A DNA stretch of 64,000 nt from Nostoc sp. ATCC 53789 (GCF_009873495.1 NZ_CP046703.1:1860001-1924000), one strand, 5' to 3'; positions 17,316-26,249 are shown, counted from the first letter of the stretch. Notes: generated by a model not told the origin, from the sequence alone. Numbers and translations: made by a program.

Positions 17316-17834
17316 GATTTTTAAACTCCTTTTTTAATTCCAGTCAATGATTGGTGGAGAAAACAAATTTTTTAGATGAAAATCAGTTAAAAGTAATTCA
17401 ACTGATAGATGCAATAACCCCTGTAACTAGCCTTTTATCTTGGCTTAATATCAGACATTTGGCTTTGCTTATTTTAGTTAAAGTTTATACTGATTTACAG
17501 CATGACTTATTAAAATAGCAATCCAATATGCTGGTAGGTTAGCGACATTTTATATTTATAATCCTAATTATTTCAAATTTCTGCCAAAAAGGCAGAAATC
17601 TACATAAAACGCAGCATCAAGGCTAGGGGATCAAAATTAACGGCAATAAAAATCTTGAATTAGGAACAAGTTTTTAATGAAGTTAAGCTTTGTTGGTAAT
17701 TTATATCACATTTTATTTTTACTGTGAGATTTACTGTTTCATCTAAAAAACTTATTTGTTGCACATTGCTTTAGTAAGTCAGACAAATAGCGACTCACGA
17801 GAGCGCAAAATCAGTCTAGCGACTGATGAAATGA
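17316..17834. other. gene-free upstream region with a hairpin
   Basis: A/T-rich leader/promoter region for the ComFB-like gene. It contains a perfect 9-bp hairpin ATTTCTGCC/GGCAGAAAT around AAAAA at 17577-17599. On the minus strand no T-run follows it. I see no frame or known RNA. Confidence 0.5.
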
Positions 17835-18899
17835 TCAGACAAAAACGTTGAAAAAGTTCACATTGTCTAAAGGTAGATGACGCAGCTGATGATTAATTTC
17901 ATCTGCCGCCGCTAATCCAGAAAGCATCGCACCTTCTGCAAGATTGCCGCCACACCAATCACCACAGCAAACTAAAGGTAAGGGAGTTTCGGCAGACAAA
18001 AAAGCTTCGTGCCAAGGACGGCTAGGAAAGGCATAACGCCAACGATGTACCTGCATCCATTCAGGAGTATTCAGCCAGGGAAGGGCAAGAGATTCGGCTG
18101 CTCGTTGCAATATTAGCTTTCCAACAGGTTCTAAATCCTGGGATTCTAGATGGCGTTGGGCAAAATCAGCGCTACTTTGGACTACAAAATGTGGTTGTTG
18201 AGGGTTAGGACGCTTGCTACTGTCCAAACCAATCCATGCTAAATCAGCATCATCTACAAAAGTTAGAGCTTTCCACTGAGGGAGTGGTTGAGATGTAGAA
18301 GGATATCCAGCGATCGCACTAATGGAAGGATAAAATTCTACAGAACGCAAGCTATCAAGAAAGGCTGTATCTAATACACCTTCACCCAAAGATTCCAACA
18401 GCATCACCGCTTGGGGTGCAGGAATAGCGACGACTATAGCTTTTGCAGTTAATTCTTCGTTGCTAGATTCAAGAGTGATCCGCCAACTCTTTTCGGGAGT
18501 TGGGGTAATAGCAATGACACGTTGATTCAGTAATATTTCTAAACCTGGAGCGAGGGATTTAGCGATCGCACTCATTCCACTAGGTGCAACATATCGCGGA
18601 CTACGGTTTTTCGGTTCAGATAAAGGAGCGCCTGCTGTGAGTTCGTAAACTTCCTCTGTCCAAACTTCGAGGATATGGCGCGATCGCAATATCTCTACAA
18701 AACGTCTAAATAATTCACCCTTTGGCTTCAGGTAACAAGCCCCATGATCGGCGCAAGTTCCATGCAAGCGGCGTGTAGCCAATCTTCCACCCAAACCACG
18801 GGACTTGTCCACTACTAGCACCGAATATCCAGCTTGACTTAATTGCTGGGCGCAGACTAAACCGGCCATTCCGGCACCAATCACTGCAATATCAGTCAT
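17835..18899 (-). CDS. FAD-dependent amine oxidase-like oxidoreductase
   Basis: The protein begins MTDIAVIGAGMAGLVCAQQL, a dinucleotide-binding GxGxxG for FAD, followed by DKSRGLGGRLATRRL, typical of the small renalase-like/NAD(P)-binding family found in cyanobacteria. The C-terminal FAD-contact region is CCGDWCGGNLAEGAMLSGLA. I chose ATG 18899 because AAGGA is about 10 nt upstream; an ATG at 18920 would add seven residues. Substrate unknown. About 354 residues, normal. The intergenic region to the divergent YaaW-like gene contains TAATTATTAGTTATTGG-type direct repeats. Confidence 0.88.
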   Translation of the reverse strand: MTDIAVIGAGMAGLVCAQQLSQAGYSVLVVDKSRGLGGRLATRRLHGTCADHGACYLKPKGELFRRFVEILRSRHILEVWTEEVYELTAGAPLSEPKNRSPRYVAPSGMSAIAKSLAPGLEILLNQRVIAITPTPEKSWRITLESSNEELTAKAIVVAIPAPQAVMLLESLGEGVLDTAFLDSLRSVEFYPSISAIAGYPSTSQPLPQWKALTFVDDADLAWIGLDSSKRPNPQQPHFVVQSSADFAQRHLESQDLEPVGKLILQRAAESLALPWLNTPEWMQVHRWRYAFPSRPWHEAFLSAETPLPLVCCGDWCGGNLAEGAMLSGLAAADEINHQLRHLPLDNVNFFNVFV

Positions 18900-19037
18900 A
18901 AGTCCATAATCCTTAGTCATTAATTATTAGTTATTGGTCATTAGGTTATTATCAAAGGACAAAATTACTACTAATGACTGCTGAAAGCTAATAGTAGAAT
19001 AAGGTACAGAAAGCTGCACGGAAGGGAGGAAGGGAAA

Positions 19038-19880
19038 TTGGATGAAATGAGGGCGGCGCTAGAGTTAGCGACCGAAGAAGAATTGCAAGATTTAACGGCA
19101 ATTTTATTTAGTCGTAAGTTCAATCCCCTAGACTATGTACACACACCCGAACCCATCGAAGTGCAAAGCCAGGACCGCAAAGCTTGGTTAGATTCACTAG
19201 AGGGACGCTTTCGCTTTTTGGCGGCAGATGGGATGACAGTATTACGCGGACGTACAGGCCAGGTAACTTACCGACAAGCCTTAGTTCAAGTATGTAAGTA
19301 TCTAAAAATTCCCTATTCTCATCAGCTGCCAACTATTGATTTAGAAGCAGAAGTATTTTTGCATCTCCTAGGACAGGTATGGAAAAAATTACCTGAACAG
19401 GAAAAGCAAAAATTGACTCTCAGAGTGCAGCGTCACCTTGTGCAATCAGAACTAAAAGAACCACTACCACTTTTATTACAGCCTGACCCCTTGGGTTTGC
19501 TTTTCAAAGGCGGTGGTGCGATCGCGGTTACTTCACTTCTCCAGCCAATGGTACTTAAGCAAATTGCTCGTCAATTTGCCATCCACTTTGCTACTTATGA
19601 AGTAGCTAAACAAGCGGCGATTACAGGCACAGAAGCAGCTGCAACGCAATTTCAAAGCTATGTAGCTATGCAAATGGCGCAACGGGGTATGACAGTGAGT
19701 GCAGCTCGTTATGGGGCAGCCCGCACGATGTTTGCCGTGATTGGGCCAATGATGTGGACTTGGTTTTTTGCAGATTTAGGGTGGAGAGCGATCGCCACTA
19801 ACTATGGTCGGATCATTCCGACTATTTTCGCTTTAGCTCAAATTCGCCTCACTCGTGAGGAATGTTGGGAGCCAGCTTGA
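19038..19880 (+). CDS. YaaW/UPF0174-like protein
   Basis: The 280-residue product starts with a helical EELQDLTAILFSRKFNPLDY, has a middle region KKLPEQEKQKLTLRVQRHLV, and a Gly/Ala-rich hydrophobic end GGGAIAVTSLLQPMVLKQIA, TMFAVIGPMMWTWFFADLGWRAI. This matches the layout of the E. coli YaaW (UPF0174) family: an N-terminal helical part and a C-terminal hydrophobic part with LGWRAI and a closing ARPTI-like IIPTIFALAQIRL. Function unknown. It overlaps the downstream O-antigen-ligase-like gene by 19 nt, so the two are coupled. Confidence 0.7.
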   Translation: MDEMRAALELATEEELQDLTAILFSRKFNPLDYVHTPEPIEVQSQDRKAWLDSLEGRFRFLAADGMTVLRGRTGQVTYRQALVQVCKYLKIPYSHQLPTIDLEAEVFLHLLGQVWKKLPEQEKQKLTLRVQRHLVQSELKEPLPLLLQPDPLGLLFKGGGAIAVTSLLQPMVLKQIARQFAIHFATYEVAKQAAITGTEAAATQFQSYVAMQMAQRGMTVSAARYGAARTMFAVIGPMMWTWFFADLGWRAIATNYGRIIPTIFALAQIRLTREECWEPA

Positions 19881-21190
19881 ACAAGGTTTCTTATTATTTC
19901 AAGTCTCGCTGGCAATCTTCTTGGAACTACTCTCTATGGGCATTGTTAATCTTCCCATTGAGTCCATTGTTGGGGGCTGTGACTATTGGTTTTGTCTCAT
20001 TAATAACTTGGCTGAAACAATCCCACAAAATTAATCGTCGCCCCCTCAACTGGGGATTTGCCCTTTTGAGTCTGTTGCTAATCGTAAGTGCTGGATTTGC
20101 CGATGACAAAACAGCAGCTTTCCTTGGCTTATTTAATTTATTACCATTCTTTTTACTTTTTGTTGCCCATAGCGCTCTAATTCAAACATTTGTCCAATTG
20201 CGCCAAATGTCTTGGGTTTTAGCGATCGGTTCCATGCCAGTGATAATTCTTGGTTTGGGACAGTTATTTTTAGGCTGGAGTTTGAAATTAGAGATTTTAT
20301 GGGTTGTGTTGAATTGGACGATCACACCAGGAGGAAATCCGCCAGGTCGCATAGCCTCACTTTTCTTGCACGCTAACACCTTTGCCGCTTATCTAACAAT
20401 AGTTTTCATCCTTAGCTTAGGGTTGTGGCTAGAACAATGGCGATTATATCGAGAATTGGGTAGTAGGAAGAATTCGCTTCCCTTTATCTTCTTAACCATT
20501 GCGGTGATTACAAATTTCATTACCTTGATTTTCACTAACTCACGCAATGGCTGGGCGATCGCTATTTTTGCCTGTTTAGCTTATGCACTTTACCAAGGCT
20601 GGCGCATTCTTGTGGGTGGTGTCGCTGCGATCGTTTCTAGTGTGCTTTTGGCAGCTTTTGCTCCCTCCCCAATCGCTCAAATTTTTCGCCGGGTAGTTCC
20701 TGCCTTCTTTTGGGCAAGGTTAAATGACGATATGTATCCAGATAGACCAGTCGCTTTAATGCGAAAAACTCAATGGGAGTTTGCCTGGTCTTTAGCCAAA
20801 GAACATCCTTGGACTGGTTGGGGATTACGCAGTTTTAGTGGACTCTACAAAGCGCAAACGCAGATTCCCTTGGGTCATCCCCATAACTTGTTTTTGATGT
20901 TATCTGCTGAAACTGGTTTTCCTAGTACTTTTTTATTTTGTGGCTTACTTGCTTGGATTTTGATTACAGGCGTGCAATTATTACGAAAGTCTAAATATAT
21001 AAATACAGAAGATAGATTGATATTTTTCAGTTATCTTCTGGCCTTTATTGGTTGGGTTTTATTGAATACAGTAGATGTAACCCTCTTCGATTTTCGTTTG
21101 AATGTAATTTCATGGTTAATTTTGGCTGCCATTTCTGGAGTAGTACATCGTTATAAGCAACAATACAGACTTGAATCTCATCCAAATTAG
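19862..21190 (+). CDS. O-antigen ligase/Wzy-like membrane protein
   Basis: A 442-residue polytopic membrane protein with about 11-12 hydrophobic segments. The large periplasmic loop holds NWTITPGGNPPGRIASLFLHANTF, and FTNSRNGWAIAIFACLAY plus TGWGLRSFSGLY and LGHPHNLFLML are the conserved Wzy_C blocks. In cyanobacteria the family also includes IctB-like proteins, but the H-N-L and N-S-R-N signatures favour polysaccharide polymerase or ligase. Start ATG at 19862 lies inside the YaaW-like gene; a TTG at 19877 is an alternative. No other polysaccharide gene is adjacent. Confidence 0.85.
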   Translation: MLGASLNKVSYYFKSRWQSSWNYSLWALLIFPLSPLLGAVTIGFVSLITWLKQSHKINRRPLNWGFALLSLLLIVSAGFADDKTAAFLGLFNLLPFFLLFVAHSALIQTFVQLRQMSWVLAIGSMPVIILGLGQLFLGWSLKLEILWVVLNWTITPGGNPPGRIASLFLHANTFAAYLTIVFILSLGLWLEQWRLYRELGSRKNSLPFIFLTIAVITNFITLIFTNSRNGWAIAIFACLAYALYQGWRILVGGVAAIVSSVLLAAFAPSPIAQIFRRVVPAFFWARLNDDMYPDRPVALMRKTQWEFAWSLAKEHPWTGWGLRSFSGLYKAQTQIPLGHPHNLFLMLSAETGFPSTFLFCGLLAWILITGVQLLRKSKYINTEDRLIFFSYLLAFIGWVLLNTVDVTLFDFRLNVISWLILAAISGVVHRYKQQYRLESHPN

Positions 21191-21274
21191 TTAGACGTGG
21201 ATAATTGCTATTAGTTATTTTTCAGTGTATGCACTGGGGACACTTCGAGTTTTTAGTTAATAAGATTACTATGT

Positions 21275-21305
21275 GAGTGTGACTAACACTTAATTAGTCA
21301 CACTC
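21275..21305. promoter_or_regulatory. perfect 12-bp dyad downstream of the O-antigen-ligase-like gene
   Basis: GAGTGTGACTAA pairs exactly with TTAGTCACACTC around the 7-nt loop CACTTAA. No T-run follows directly; the true terminator is 60 nt on. It may be an operator or the 5' hairpin of a short RNA ending at the terminator. Confidence 0.5.
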
Positions 21306-21363
21306 GATGTTGCTGATTGTTGGGAAGGTGTAAGGACAACCCTTTGGGGTTTTCTTGCATGAC

Positions 21364-21390
21364 GGGCATCTCTTGTAGATGCCCTTTTGT
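21364..21390 (+). terminator. canonical Rho-independent terminator
   Basis: Stem GGGCATCT/AGATGCCC, loop CTTGT, then TTTTGT. It lies 174 nt after the O-antigen-ligase-like gene, far for a simple 3' end. Confidence 0.85.
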
Positions 21391-21425
21391 ATATTTATTA
21401 TTTTTCTTCAGTTAAGCACAAATAA

Positions 21426-21572
21426 ACAAATATTCAATTTGACGAAATATCTGAAAAGATTTTAGCTTTAATCAAGGAATGTCAGACATGGTTACTGAAA
21501 TTAAAGTGGAATAGAGATGCTGATTGGCTAGGAATTATTGATAGTGTTCAAACTAAGTTCAAACATCTATAA
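21426..21572 (+). pseudogene. possible gene remnant, 48 codons, no start
   Basis: An open stretch reading FDEISEKILALIKECQTWLL then KLKWNRDADWLGIIDSVQT up to TAA at 21570. It has no ATG and no ribosome site, yet reads like protein. I do not recognise the family. It directly abuts the IS-derived repeat at 21589, consistent with a gene broken by insertion. Confidence 0.3.
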
Positions 21573-21588
21573 ATTCCCATATTGTCTC

Positions 21589-21800
21589 TGTTGACATACT
21601 CCCCGGCGTGTTCGCCCTTGGCGTTCCCGTTCGCGCAGCGTCTCCGTCAGGAGAAGGGTAGGCACTCTTAAGAAGGAGTAATGAGTAATAAGTAATAAGT
21701 AATGAGTAAATACCCATTTTTCATCCACTCATTACTCATTACTCCTTGACGAGTTACTTTAAAGCATTGCGTGAAGCACGGGGTTTCAGACCCATATTTT
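21589..21800 (-). repeat. short non-coding element, copy 2 (IS200/IS605-end-like MITE)
   Basis: Inverted copy of 2788-2945. On the plus strand it begins TGTTGACATACTCCCCGGCG and ends GAAGCACGGGGTTTCAGACC. It contains the same TACTCATTACT near-palindrome, plus an extra ~55 bp with TTCGCGCAGCGTCTCCGTCA, a fragment of another dispersed cyanobacterial repeat, absent from copy 1. Confidence 0.65.
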
Positions 21801-21857
21801 TGATGAGGCAATACTGTTCTGAATAACTTAGGAATGATGTGAATTTTCGCTATGGCT

Positions 21858-22004
21858 CTAAGCCTTGGCGACGTTTTTCTTGGATGACTTTACGATGTTA
21901 TCTGTTCGCTCATCTAAGGTAACTAGGTAAATCGGGAGATACATTCGCGTTAGCCAAGTCAAGACTCTATATAACTGTTTCAATTGTTCTGAGGTTGGCT
22001 CCAT
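21858..22004 (-). CDS. truncated small protein, DUF6888-like
   Basis: A 48-residue frame reading MEPTSEQLKQLYRVLTWLTR, MYLPIYLVTLDERTDN, then IVKSSKKNVAKA. The first 38 residues match the pattern of small cyanobacterial DUF6888-type proteins (MEPT..Q, NMYLPI.LV, DERTGN). The expected continuation (LAGEE-type strand) is missing; the tail looks out of frame. It is probably a decayed copy. It sits just outside the IS-derived repeat. Confidence 0.4.
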   Translation of the reverse strand: MEPTSEQLKQLYRVLTWLTRMYLPIYLVTLDERTDNIVKSSKKNVAKA

Positions 22005-22239
22005 TTCACCACTAAACTTAGGCTAAACGCAAGTTTAAACTTTATTAAAACTACGATGTCTGGCGACAAGCCGCAAATCTTGAAGATGCTCCCCGTAGCT
22101 TGCTTCGACCTAGAAGTACGCATCTAACCACCCAATATTCTGATTAGCATTAAAGACATACGATAACCCTTATGGTGTAAGCTCTCAGTAAAATGGATAT
22201 GTCAGTAACGAAAAAAAAGACGCATCCATAACCTACCCT

Positions 22240-22761
22240 ATGCTCACAACAGCTAACTTTCTTCAGTACACCCAATGGTCGGGTATAGCTACATTGGTAT
22301 TCGCTGCCTTAACAGTTTTGGCTTTTATTCTCAAATGGGGCATCCGCTTTCGGCTGGTGGGTACGACTGGCTTTATGCTGGTGCTGACAGGTGGTTTATT
22401 TGCACTGTCGATAGTCCCCTTGAGTCGGGCTGTGATTCCAGGAGCGACGAAGTACACTCTAGTTTATGACAATGGCTCAACACAAGCGGTTATTACTACA
22501 TCGCCCAAAATTACACCTACGCAATTAGAAGCAACTTTACGTCAAGCAGCTAGTAATCTATTTTCTTATGGTCGTTCAGGTACACGGGAAGACGACAAGT
22601 TGACAGTTCGCGCCCGCGTTATTATTCACCCAGAAACAGGGGTTTCTGTACCAGTTTACTTGGGTGAGGCCAAGCGATCGCTAGTTTCTCATCAAAATTC
22701 ACCAGTCACAGTGGAAATTTACACAGACAAATTCGCCCAATTGCCAAAATCTAACGCTTAA
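22240..22761 (+). CDS. ycf51: Ycf51 family protein
   Basis: The 173-residue protein has two N-terminal membrane helices (GIATLVFAALTVLAFILKWG and RLVGTTGFMLVLTGGLFALS) and a soluble C-terminal part beginning YTLVYDNGSTQAVITTSPKI. This is the layout and wording of Ycf51 (DUF2518), conserved in cyanobacteria and some red-lineage plastids. Function is not established. It is a strong marker of cyanobacterial origin for the window. Monocistronic; followed by a long polypurine/polypyrimidine hairpin. Confidence 0.92.
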   Translation: MLTTANFLQYTQWSGIATLVFAALTVLAFILKWGIRFRLVGTTGFMLVLTGGLFALSIVPLSRAVIPGATKYTLVYDNGSTQAVITTSPKITPTQLEATLRQAASNLFSYGRSGTREDDKLTVRARVIIHPETGVSVPVYLGEAKRSLVSHQNSPVTVEIYTDKFAQLPKSNA

Positions 22762-23445
22762 GGGAATGGGGAATGGGAAAGAGGCAGGGGGCAGGGGGGA
22801 CAAGGAGAATTGGGGATAAGGGGAAAGACTTGTTTCAAGTTCTCACCTCTTGTCCCCTTGTCCCCAAGTCCTCTTCCCAATTCCCAATCCCCAATCCAAT
22901 GCTTGTTATCAGAATGACATAATTTCTTTTGTATTTACCGATACATTAATAGTTATTATTAGATTAAGATATTCACACTTTCGTGATTCTACTGTGGAAA
23001 AAGCTCGATCAGCGTGCGGGTAATGGATACTAACAGTTGTGATTTGTCAGTTGTTATTGTAATTGCCACTATTGACATTTTTACAATTTTTTGCAGCCAA
23101 AGGAAACGGTGTGGGAGCGGACATCGATCTGTAAACCCTAACGCATCTATCCATAGCTGAAATGACCATCGACAGACGATTCAGTTCTCAATCACTTTTC
23201 TTGAGAATCTGAGAGTGGTAATGTTAGTTAATCATACGGTTATTCAAAACTTTGATAGTTCGGAATTTCAGGCTAATGGACACAACAGATTCAAGCAACG
23301 TCGTTAAATGGCTTAACCAGTTAGCGATTAGATCGGTTAAAACCTAGTTGAGTCAGATGTAAGTTTTTAGCCATCTGGCAACAAGTATCTTTTGTTGCAA
23401 GTCTATTAGATTAAGAAATATCAAGTTTTTGGCAAACTAGATTAT
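22762..23445. other. gene-free leader region of the dehydrogenase-aminotransferase pair
   Basis: 22764-22895 is a purine tract (GGGGAATGGGAAAGAGG) followed by its near-complement (CCCAATTCCCAATCCCC), able to fold on itself. The rest is a ~500-nt leader with a hairpin GCAACAA/TTGTTGC at 23378-23398, 48 nt before the ATG. Two short frames (MDTNSCDLSVVIVIATIDIF..., 23023; MDTTDSSNVVKWLNQLAIRS..., 23277, 23 aa) have no good ribosome site. I do not recognise a riboswitch. Confidence 0.5.
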
Positions 23446-24636
23446 ATGTCTAATCAACTTTCTACTCAACCTTCTTTGTCTACTCAAACCTCTAGTTCAT
23501 TATTTACGCTCACAGTTGCCCCGGCAAAAGTCATCCGTGGTTCTGGGGTGTTGCAAGCAGCCGCAGCAGAGATTGCCTGTTTGGGAAGTCGTCCCTTAAT
23601 TGTGGCAGGTGAATCGACTCTCGCCATCAGCCGAAAGAATTTGCAACCAGTTTTAGAAACGCAACAGTTACATCCTGTTCAAGCTTCTTATGGTGCAGAT
23701 TGCTGCGAAGCTAGCCTGAAATCTTTACAGAAGAAGGCAAAAGAACATAAAGCTGATGTGATTATTGGTGTTGGTGGCGGCAAAGCCTTAGATACAGCAA
23801 AATTACTCGCGCAGCAGTTACAGTTACCAGTGGTGACAATTCCGACATCAGGGGCTACCTGTGCAGCTTGGAGTGCCTTGTCGAATGTTTATTCGGAAAA
23901 TGGGGCGTTTCTCTACGATGTAGGACTGTCTCGTTGTCCCGATTTACTGATACTCGATTATGACTTGATTCAAACTGCACCACAACGAACTTTAGTAGCT
24001 GGAATTGGTGATGCGATCGCTAAGTGGTATGAAGCCTCTGTTAGCAGTGGGCATTTACAAGACACTTTAATTATTGCTGCGGTGCAACAAGCAAGAGTTT
24101 TGCGAGATATCCTCTTGCAAAAGTCAGCCGCCGCCTTGAAGGAACCAGGTAGTGAAGTTTGGCGAGAAGTCGTAGACGCAAGTGTTTTATTAGCTGGGGT
24201 AGTTGGAGGACTTGGAGGGGCGCAGTGTCGCACAGTTGCTGCCCATGCCGTGCATAATGGTTTAACTCATATTTCAGGACATGGCAGTATTCATGGCGAA
24301 AAAGTCGCTTTTGGAATTTTAGTGCAACTGCGTTTAGAAGAAATGCTACAAGGCAATCAACTAGCAGCATCAGCACGACAACAGTTGTTAAAGTTCTACA
24401 CAGAAATTGGGCTACCCCAAAAATTAAGTGATTTGGGATTGGGCAATATTACATTAGGTGAGTTACAAACAGCCGCCGAAATTGCTCTAGTTCCTAATTC
24501 TGACATCCATCGACTACCATTTAAAGTCGCGCCAGAACAGTTGATGGCAGCAATGGTTTCCACCACTGCACCTATAGATAGTAAAGACATGAATCGAGTT
24601 TCGCCCAAGGGAATCAGTGACGAGGTTGAAGAATGA
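23446..24636 (+). CDS. iron-containing alcohol dehydrogenase family protein (glycerol-dehydrogenase-like)
   Basis: A 396-residue group III dehydrogenase. The NAD-binding motif GVGGGKALDTAKLLA is at about residues 105-119. The metal site is formed by Asp in GIGDAIAKWYE and His in AAHAVHNGLTH and HGSIHGEKVAFG. The TIPTSGATCAAWSALS phrase matches glycerol dehydrogenase-type members. The first 20 residues are Ser/Thr/Gln-rich and extra to the family. Substrate not determined. The stop overlaps the start of the aminotransferase gene in ATGA, so the two enzymes are made together and may act in one pathway. Confidence 0.9.
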   Translation: MSNQLSTQPSLSTQTSSSLFTLTVAPAKVIRGSGVLQAAAAEIACLGSRPLIVAGESTLAISRKNLQPVLETQQLHPVQASYGADCCEASLKSLQKKAKEHKADVIIGVGGGKALDTAKLLAQQLQLPVVTIPTSGATCAAWSALSNVYSENGAFLYDVGLSRCPDLLILDYDLIQTAPQRTLVAGIGDAIAKWYEASVSSGHLQDTLIIAAVQQARVLRDILLQKSAAALKEPGSEVWREVVDASVLLAGVVGGLGGAQCRTVAAHAVHNGLTHISGHGSIHGEKVAFGILVQLRLEEMLQGNQLAASARQQLLKFYTEIGLPQKLSDLGLGNITLGELQTAAEIALVPNSDIHRLPFKVAPEQLMAAMVSTTAPIDSKDMNRVSPKGISDEVEE

Positions 24637-25865
24637 GTTTAAATTGGATTGTCCCAGCAGAACGCATACAAAAACTACCACCTTATGTATTTGCCCGTTT
24701 AGATGAACTAAAAGCGAAAGCACGGGAACAAGGGTTAGATTTAATTGATTTGGGTATGGGAAACCCCGACGGTGCAACACCAGCACCAGTTGTAGAAGCG
24801 GCGATCGCAGCCTTGAAAGATCCCGCCAATCACGGTTATCCGCCCTTTGAAGGGACTGCTAGTTTTCGTCGGGCGATCACTAATTGGTATCATCGCCGTT
24901 ATGGTGTGGTTCTCGATCCCGATAGTGAAGCCTTGCCACTGCTGGGTTCTAAAGAAGGATTAACCCATTTAGCGATCGCCTACGTTAACCCTGGTGATTT
25001 AGTTCTGGTTCCTTCCCCAGCTTATCCCGCCCATTTTCGCGGCCCGGCGATCGCAGGCGGCAAAATCCACAGTTTGATTCTTAAACCAGAGAATGACTGG
25101 TTAATCGATTTAGCTGCCATTCCTGATGAGGTTGCCAGACAAGCTAAAATTCTCTATTTTAACTATCCCAGCAATCCCACTGCTGCCACAGCCCCCCGCG
25201 AATTCTTTGAAGAAATCGTCGCCTTTGCCCGCAAATATGAAATTTTGCTGGTGCATGATTTATGTTACGCCGAGTTAGCTTTTGATGGTTATCAACCCAC
25301 TAGCTTGCTAGAAATTCCCGGCGCGAAAGATATTGGTGTAGAATTCCACACCTTATCTAAAACCTATAATATGGCTGGTTGGCGCGTTGGTTTTGTGGTG
25401 GGGAACCGCCATGTAATTCAAGGTTTGCGGACACTAAAAACTAACTTAGATTACGGTATTTTTTCCGCCTTGCAAAAAGCAGCCGAAACCGCCTTGCAAT
25501 TGCCAGATGTCTATTTGCACGAAGTACAACAACGCTACCGTACCCGCCGTGATTTCCTCATTGATGGGTTAGGAGAGTTGGGTTGGGATATCCCCAGAAC
25601 CAAGGCGACTATGTATCTTTGGGTGAAGTGTCCCGTTGGTATGGGTTCCACAGATTTTGCCTTGAACGTGTTGCAACAAACTGGCGTTGTTCTGACTCCA
25701 GGTAATGCTTTTGGGGTTGCGGGCGAAGGTTATGTCAGGATCAGTTTGATTGCCGACTGCGATCGCTTGGGTGAAGCTTTACATCGCTTCAAACAAGCCG
25801 GCATCCGCTATCAACCTGAAAGCGTAGTTTCTACATCAGGAGCGATCGCCGATCTCGTTAGTTGA
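24633..25865 (+). CDS. class I/II aminotransferase (LL-diaminopimelate-aminotransferase-like)
   Basis: A 410-residue PLP enzyme. Features are IDLGMGNPDGATPAPVVEA, HGYPPFEGTASFRRAI, the Asn-contact NYPSNPTAA, the Tyr/Asp pocket VHDLCYAELAFDGY, and the PLP lysine in HTLSKTYNMAGWRVGF. Arg binding the substrate carboxylate is in EGYVRISLI. Cyanobacterial members are annotated as aspartate or LL-diaminopimelate aminotransferase; real substrate unclear. ATG overlaps the upstream stop by 4 nt. The last codons overlap a decayed STAND-gene remnant on the other strand. Confidence 0.93.
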   Translation: MSLNWIVPAERIQKLPPYVFARLDELKAKAREQGLDLIDLGMGNPDGATPAPVVEAAIAALKDPANHGYPPFEGTASFRRAITNWYHRRYGVVLDPDSEALPLLGSKEGLTHLAIAYVNPGDLVLVPSPAYPAHFRGPAIAGGKIHSLILKPENDWLIDLAAIPDEVARQAKILYFNYPSNPTAATAPREFFEEIVAFARKYEILLVHDLCYAELAFDGYQPTSLLEIPGAKDIGVEFHTLSKTYNMAGWRVGFVVGNRHVIQGLRTLKTNLDYGIFSALQKAAETALQLPDVYLHEVQQRYRTRRDFLIDGLGELGWDIPRTKATMYLWVKCPVGMGSTDFALNVLQQTGVVLTPGNAFGVAGEGYVRISLIADCDRLGEALHRFKQAGIRYQPESVVSTSGAIADLVS

Positions 25866-26120
25866 TTAAAGGAAGAATTTCCTCCGTAAATACCTCTCTC
25901 ACATATTCCATTACAATAGGTGACTGGGTATAGCCACCAACCTCTGTCTCAATTAAAGAACGCCTAATCAAGCTTTCTACAGCATCAAACAGTTTTGCTT
26001 TAGATACAGTAGGCACAATTTTGGTGTGTAAATAACTAAATAGTAGTCAATTCTTGATTTATTTGTAGCCAGTACATTACCTGCTGTTCCAAAGCCGAAA
26101 GGCGATGGAATTGCTGCTCA
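25858..26120 (-). pseudogene. remnant of a WD40/STAND NTPase gene
   Basis: Minus-strand reading gives HRLSALEQQVMYWLQINQE, then after a stop and frame change LHTKIVPTVSKAKLFDAVES, LIRRSLIETEVGGYTQSPIV and MEYVREVFTEEILPLIN ending at TAA 25858-25860. These phrases (LSxLEQQVMYWL, ALExLxRRSLIE, QxPVVMEYVTE) are typical of the region after the NTPase domain in large cyanobacterial NB-ARC/WD40 proteins. Everything before and after is gone. Its stop lies inside the aminotransferase 3' end. Confidence 0.65.
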
Positions 26121-26249
26121 ATTCACCTTTGGTAGCCGTACCTTTGTTGCTATAATGCAACAGCATGGTTTAATCAGGCTACTGATGCCATCATTGAGGT
26201 GACAGGATTCACTGGAACTATTGAACTCAGTAATTTTACAATAGTGTGA
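26101..26249 (+). pseudogene. remnant of a bluetail-type calcium-binding protein gene
   Basis: Plus-strand reading GDGIAAQFTFGSRTFVAI and, one frame away, NATAWFNQATDAIIEVTGF then TGTIELSNFTIV ending at TGA 26247-26249. This is the C-terminal pattern of cyanobacterial repeat proteins that end with a TDAIIxVTGxTG segment. A frameshift and no start mark it as dead. It abuts the oppositely oriented STAND remnant. Confidence 0.55.

Noticed and set aside
22240-25865. Riboswitch in the long leader upstream of the dehydrogenase gene
   Set aside because: One short hairpin is present but nothing matched a riboswitch class I know, so no call was made.
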